This document shows, piece after piece, positions 49,493-53,297 of a DNA stretch of 53,297 nt. Both the position numbers and the translations under genes were made by a program. This DNA comes from Sphingobium limneticum (GTDB taxonomy: Bacteria; Pseudomonadota; Alphaproteobacteria; Sphingomonadales; Sphingomonadaceae), in assembly GCF_008710155.1 (NCBI RefSeq), contig NZ_VYPZ01000027.1, positions 1-53,297 on the forward strand, read 5' to 3'. The notes beneath the pieces are model-generated. The model was not told the DNA's origin. It ran no database searches and worked only from the letters and a program-made list of their open reading frames with translations. How positions within the stretch are numbered: the first letter of the stretch is position 1; each line of letters opens with the position of its first letter.

Positions 49493-52027
49493 GTGACCAA
49501 GCGCGTCTTCTTCCAAATCCACTGGTTCCTGGGCATCACTGCCGGAATCGTGCTGGCTCTGATGGGCGTGACCGGTGCCGCCATGAGCTTCGAGGATGAA
49601 ATTACCGAAGCCCTGTCCCCAACGTTGTTCGCGCCGGGCGTGCCAGCCGGGGCAGATATGTCACCCGATCGGCTGATCGCCCGGGTCGAGGCCGACCATC
49701 CTGGCTATTATGTCGCCCGCCTCGATTGGGAGACGGCACGCGATCGCACCCACGCCATACGCCTGCTCGCCAGCGAAGGACGTGGCCGCATGCAGGGCCA
49801 GGTCGATCGTGCCACCGGGCGGTGGCTGGGTGAGCCAGCCGGGGCCGGATTTTTCCACCTGATGGACGAATTGCATCGCTGGCTTGCGCTGCCCGGCGGC
49901 GGCAACGGCGTCGGTCGACAGATTACCGCGTTCAGCGCCATTTCCCTCATTTTCTTCGCCCTGTCCGGCCTTTATCTGCGCTGGCCGCGCCAGGCATTGG
50001 ACTGGCGCGCCTGGATGGTGCTGGATCTGCGCAAGACCGGCCGTAATCTGTGGCGCGCGCTGCATGTCGTGATCGGGACATGGGTGCTGCTCTTCTATCT
50101 GCTGAGCGCGCTGACGGGCCTGTGGTGGAGCTATGACTGGTATCGACAGAGCGTGATCTATGCCTTGACCGGCAAGGCAGGCGGCGAGGAGGGACGACGC
50201 GAAGGCAAGAAGGACGGCATCGCCCCGCGTCCCGCCATTGATCCGGCATGGACGGCCTTCCGACGCGCGACGGGCGATGATTATGTCTGGGTCCGCATCG
50301 CTCGCCCAGCGCCGGCACAGCCGATGAAGACGATCAATTTCGATGCCCGACCGGAAGGCGCGCGCCATCTGCGCCAGACCGATCGCTACAGCTACGATCC
50401 CGAAACGATCGCCGTTACGAAGCGCGATCTTTATGATCGGCGGCCGCTGGGCACCATCATCACCCAGAGCATGTTCGAACTGCATCGGGGCGCCTTTTTC
50501 GGTCTGCCCGGTCGGATCGCACTGCTGCTGACCAGTCTCACCATGCCTCTGTTCACCGTTACCGGCTATCTGCTCTATCTGTCGCGGCGCCGGCGCAAGC
50601 GAGAGGCGAAGGCATTGGAAGCCGGTATCACCGTGGCCGCTGGCGCAGGAACGGGTGACCTGCTGATCGCCTATGCCAGCCAGACCGGTACGGCCGAAAT
50701 CCGCGCGCGCAATGCGGCGCTGGCCTTGGCGCAAGGCGGCGTGCGAGCGCAGGTTCTGCCGGTCGGAAAGCTGACGCCTGCATTGCTGGCGCAAAACCAA
50801 CGCCTGCTGTTCGTCGCCAGCACCTATGGCGAAGGCGAGCCGCCGGACATGGCGCGCGGATTTGCTACACGCATGGTGAACGGCGACGCACTGGACCTTG
50901 GTCATCTTCGCTATGGCATATTGGCGCTCGGCGATCGGGAATATCCGGATTTCTGCGCGTTCGGTCAAAAGGTGGACCCCTGGTTGCGCGGAGCAGGCGC
51001 GACCGCCCTTTTCCCGTTGATCGCGATGGATCATGGCGATCAGGCGGCAGAACAGCAATGGGATGCCGCCCTGCATGATCTGGGCGCAGCAGACGCGCGG
51101 CGCGGGCAGACCGTCATCCCCTTCATCGCCTGGACTTTGGTGGCGCGCCATGTGCTCAACCCGCAAAGCGACGCGCTCAAGGCCTTCCACTTGCAGTTCG
51201 AGCCGGCCGCCGACATGGACGCCATGTGGGAAGCGGGGGACATCGTCGAGGTTCAACCCTGCAATGCGCCCGAGACAGTGGATGCCCTGCTGGTTGCACA
51301 GGCGCAGGACACAGACCTGCTCGACCGATCGACAGCGCTGCGCGATCATCTGATGACGGCGATGTTGCCCGATCACGATCAGCCCATGACCATGGACAGC
51401 GCGCGCGCGCTTCGTCCTCTGCCGGTGCGCGAATATTCGGCCGCGTCGATCGCGGCCGATGGCACGTTGGACCTTGTGATCCGGCAGGTGCGTGGCGACG
51501 ATGGGCGGCTGGGCATAGGATCGGGATGGCTGACGGCGCATATGCCTGTCGGATCGACCACGTTGCTGCGCGTGCGCCCCAATCCAGGTTTCCGCACCGA
51601 CCCGGCGCAGGGCGGCCAACCGCTGATCCTGATCGGCAACGGCACCGGGATAGCGGGCCTGCGGGCGCATCTGCGGGCTCAGGCCCATGACGGGCACAAG
51701 GGGCATTGGCTGCTGTTCGGGGAACGGAGCCGTCGGCATGAGAGCTTCTTCGACGATGAACTGTCGGCATGGATCGAGGATGGTACTCTGACTCGCCTCG
51801 ATCGCAGTTTTTCGCGAGACAGCGATTGCGCGCGCTATGTGCAGGACATGCTGCCCGATGCGGCTTCTGCCCTGACCGACTGGATCGACCGTGGTGCGAC
51901 GATCCTGGTCTGTGGCAGTCTGGATGGCATGGCCCAGGGCGTCCATGATGGGCTGGTTGCGATATTGGGCGAAAACAAGCTGGAAACGCTGGCCGAAGAG
52001 GGCCGTTATCGACGGGACGTTTACTGA
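49493..52027 (+). CDS. PepSY membrane-flavodoxin-FNR fusion reductase
   Basis: The 844-aa protein has an N-terminal PepSY-associated TM domain (FFQIHWFLGITAGIVLALMGVTGAAMSFEDEI, later TM segments near 160 and 355) with PepSY-like extracytoplasmic parts. From about residue 389 a flavodoxin domain follows (LLIAYASQTGTAEIRARNAALAL, VASTYGEGEPPDMARGF). From about 600 an FAD/NAD(P)-binding ferredoxin-reductase domain follows (GSGWLTAHMPVG, LILIGNGTGIAGLRAHLRAQA, LLFGERSRRHESFFDDEL, ILVCGSLDGMAQGV). It could pass NADPH electrons across the membrane to reduce ferric-siderophore or another acceptor (inference). The start is GTG with GGAG five bases upstream. It converges on pyrC. Confidence 0.9.
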   Translation: MTKRVFFQIHWFLGITAGIVLALMGVTGAAMSFEDEITEALSPTLFAPGVPAGADMSPDRLIARVEADHPGYYVARLDWETARDRTHAIRLLASEGRGRMQGQVDRATGRWLGEPAGAGFFHLMDELHRWLALPGGGNGVGRQITAFSAISLIFFALSGLYLRWPRQALDWRAWMVLDLRKTGRNLWRALHVVIGTWVLLFYLLSALTGLWWSYDWYRQSVIYALTGKAGGEEGRREGKKDGIAPRPAIDPAWTAFRRATGDDYVWVRIARPAPAQPMKTINFDARPEGARHLRQTDRYSYDPETIAVTKRDLYDRRPLGTIITQSMFELHRGAFFGLPGRIALLLTSLTMPLFTVTGYLLYLSRRRRKREAKALEAGITVAAGAGTGDLLIAYASQTGTAEIRARNAALALAQGGVRAQVLPVGKLTPALLAQNQRLLFVASTYGEGEPPDMARGFATRMVNGDALDLGHLRYGILALGDREYPDFCAFGQKVDPWLRGAGATALFPLIAMDHGDQAAEQQWDAALHDLGAADARRGQTVIPFIAWTLVARHVLNPQSDALKAFHLQFEPAADMDAMWEAGDIVEVQPCNAPETVDALLVAQAQDTDLLDRSTALRDHLMTAMLPDHDQPMTMDSARALRPLPVREYSAASIAADGTLDLVIRQVRGDDGRLGIGSGWLTAHMPVGSTTLLRVRPNPGFRTDPAQGGQPLILIGNGTGIAGLRAHLRAQAHDGHKGHWLLFGERSRRHESFFDDELSAWIEDGTLTRLDRSFSRDSDCARYVQDMLPDAASALTDWIDRGATILVCGSLDGMAQGVHDGLVAILGENKLETLAEEGRYRRDVY

Positions 52028-52034
52028 TCAGGGC

Positions 52035-52085
52035 ATAGCGGGTGGCAGGTCGTCCGTTTGAGAAGAGCAGCCTGCAACCCGCTAT
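52035..52085. terminator. Bidirectional hairpin between convergent genes
   Basis: ATAGCGGGTGGCAGG (52035-52049) pairs with CCTGCAACCCGCTAT (52071-52085) with one mismatch around a 21-nt loop. It fills the 66-bp gap between the convergent PepSY-reductase and pyrC genes and could end both transcripts. There is no long T-run. Confidence 0.65.
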
Positions 52086-52093
52086 CCAATCTG

Positions 52094-53131
52094 TCAGTCG
52101 ACGAAACGCCAGCGCAGGGTTTCGCCCGCATGGAAAGGCACGACGCGAATATCGCCCTGCCCGACCACATCCGGCACGATCGTTTCCTCCCGCTGCAGCG
52201 TTACCGTGCCTTCGTTCAACGGCAGACCGTAGAAATTGGGGCCATGTTCGGAGGCGAAGCCTTCCAGTCGGTCGAGAACGCCTTCCTCTTCAAAAACCTG
52301 CGCATAGCTTTCCAGCGCGAAGGGGGCGTTGAAGATGCCGGCACAGCCGCAGGCCGATTCCTTGCGATCGACGCCATGCGGGGCGCTGTCGGTACCCAGA
52401 AAGAATTTAGGCGAGCCGGACACGGCCGCCTTGCGCACCGCAAGGCGATGACGCTCCCGCTTGGCGACGGGCAGGCAATAGGCATGCGGACGGATACCGC
52501 CATCGAAAATGGCGTTGCGGTTGATGATAAGATGCTGGGGCGTGATCGTCGCACCGATTTGAGGCCCGCTATCGGCAACAAATTCAGCCGATTCCGCCGT
52601 GGTAATATGTTCGAGCACGATCTTGAGCGCCGGAAAGTCGCGGACGAGAGGCGTCAGGATACGTTCGATGAAAACCGCTTCCCGATCGAAAATGTCGATA
52701 TCGCGATCCGTCACTTCACCATGGATCAATAGCGGCATGCCGATCCGCTGCATGGTTTCCAGAACGGCGGTCAACTTGCGAATGTCGGTCACACCATGCG
52801 CCGAATTGGTCGTGGCATGGGCGGGGTAGAGTTTACAGGCCGCGAACACGCCCTGTTCGAACCCCCTTTCAATTTCCGCCGGATCTGCGCCATCGGTCAG
52901 ATAACAGGTCATAAGGGGGGTAAAATCCGCACCCTGCGGCAAGGCGGCCAATATGCGATCGCGATAGGCCTCCGCCGCCGCGACGCTGACCACGGGCGGG
53001 GTCAGATTGGGCATGACGATGGCCCGCGCAAATTGGCGTGCGGTGTAACCGGCGATCGCTTCCAGCATCGTGCCATCACGAAGATGCACATGCCAGTCAT
53101 CCGGGCGGCGTATCGTTATCTGTGCTGTCAT
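52094..53131 (-). CDS. pyrC: Dihydroorotase (PyrC, type II)
   Basis: The 345-aa amidohydrolase has HVHLRDG (His 14 and 16), the carboxylated Lys 99 (ACKLYPAHATTNS), His 136 (LLIHGE), LEHITT and TDSAPH with the catalytic Asp. Length and motifs match the short dihydroorotases of the E. coli type, which close N-carbamoyl-aspartate to dihydroorotate in pyrimidine synthesis. It is a core gene, unlike the neighbouring island, and may mark its right border. The ATG at 53131 gives the family-typical start. Confidence 0.97.
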   Translation of the reverse strand: MTAQITIRRPDDWHVHLRDGTMLEAIAGYTARQFARAIVMPNLTPPVVSVAAAEAYRDRILAALPQGADFTPLMTCYLTDGADPAEIERGFEQGVFAACKLYPAHATTNSAHGVTDIRKLTAVLETMQRIGMPLLIHGEVTDRDIDIFDREAVFIERILTPLVRDFPALKIVLEHITTAESAEFVADSGPQIGATITPQHLIINRNAIFDGGIRPHAYCLPVAKRERHRLAVRKAAVSGSPKFFLGTDSAPHGVDRKESACGCAGIFNAPFALESYAQVFEEEGVLDRLEGFASEHGPNFYGLPLNEGTVTLQREETIVPDVVGQGDIRVVPFHAGETLRWRFVD

Positions 53132-53170
53132 GCGCTCGCTCTAGCCACCTGTGTGATGGCAGTCGATAGG

Positions 53171-53297
53171 CTAGGTCGCGTTGACAAAGTGCGGCAGCCA
53201 TTTGCGAATGGCGGCGAGGTTCAGGAAGCTTGCGAAGGATAAGGCGGTTTTGTCGTAACGGGTTGCGATACGGCGGAACTGCTTGAGTTGCCCGAAC
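53171..53297 (-). mobile_element. 3' end of an IS5-family transposase, cut by the window edge
   Basis: On the minus strand the translation reads GQLKQFRRIATRYDKTALSF then ASFLNLAAIRKWLPHFVNAT and a stop (TAG at 53171-53173). This is the C terminus of a DDE transposase of the IS5 family, where RYDKTALSFASFL is a common ending. Only about 42 residues are in the window, so it cannot be said whether the copy is intact. The terminal inverted repeat should lie just past 53170, next to the pyrC 5' end. Confidence 0.85.

Noticed and set aside
49661..51946. Minus-strand open frame of 761 codons
   Set aside because: It is antisense to the PepSY-flavodoxin reductase; the opposite strand has flavodoxin and FNR motifs.

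Overview
The window looks like chromosomal DNA of a sphingomonad (Sphingobium/Novosphingobium type). It is GC-rich with tightly packed genes, carries sphingomonad-style TonB receptors, and has close relatives of lignin-dimer enzymes known from Sphingobium SYK-6 and Novosphingobium aromaticivorans. No rRNA, tRNA or CRISPR array was seen. The calls rest on reading and remembered family sequences, not on database searches.

Left part (1-17946): housekeeping and envelope functions. A minus-strand operon encodes a DUF4153-type membrane protein, an OmpR-family regulator and a histidine kinase, divergent from a YfbK-like vWA lipoprotein. A pirin gene with a small companion follows, then a divergent ohrR/ohr peroxide pair with a 24-bp perfect palindrome. 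Next is a five-gene operon (8463-17236) in which every junction overlaps or nearly touches: a three-module GH18-like/deacetylase/GT2 protein, a VirJ/AcvB-like hydrolase, MprF, and a two-component system. This looks like a lipid-aminoacylation and envelope polysaccharide unit. It is followed by a striking array of three alternating AAAGTG half-sites in front of a 191-aa unknown protein.

Central part (17950-49340): a catabolic island for lignin-derived biaryls. Block A (17950-25313) has a LigD-like SDR divergent from an operon of MFS transporter, NTF2-like protein (possible diarylpropane lyase), aldehyde dehydrogenase, LigW-type decarboxylase and a second MFS transporter. Block B (25401-30050) has a TonB receptor, a lignostilbene dioxygenase with the NOV1 catalytic residues, and a divergent MarR regulator. 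Block C (30325-39017) is a TonB receptor followed by two overlapping GST genes, an acyl-CoA ligase, a quinohemoprotein alcohol dehydrogenase and an amidohydrolase. Block D (39353-42064, minus) has two LigD-like SDRs and a BKACE-family enzyme, divergent from an XRE/MmyB-type regulator. Block E (43040-49340) has a Nu-class-like GST and a hotdog thioesterase divergent from a ligF-ligG-aldehyde dehydrogenase-CmcJ operon.

Taken together the island could run beta-O-4 ether cleavage (SDR oxidation, LigF or GST-pair thiolysis, LigG deglutathionylation, side-chain oxidation, BKACE plus thioesterase to the aromatic acid), stilbene cleavage, and decarboxylation of a 5-carboxyvanillate-type acid, with its own outer- and inner-membrane transport. 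The least explained parts are the GST-pair/ligase/quinohemoprotein operon and the CmcJ-family oxygenase coupled to ligF-ligG.

Right part (49493-53297): a PepSY-flavodoxin-reductase fusion protein with a TGCAA/TTGCA palindrome upstream, pyrC, and the 3' end of an IS5-family transposase cut by the window edge.
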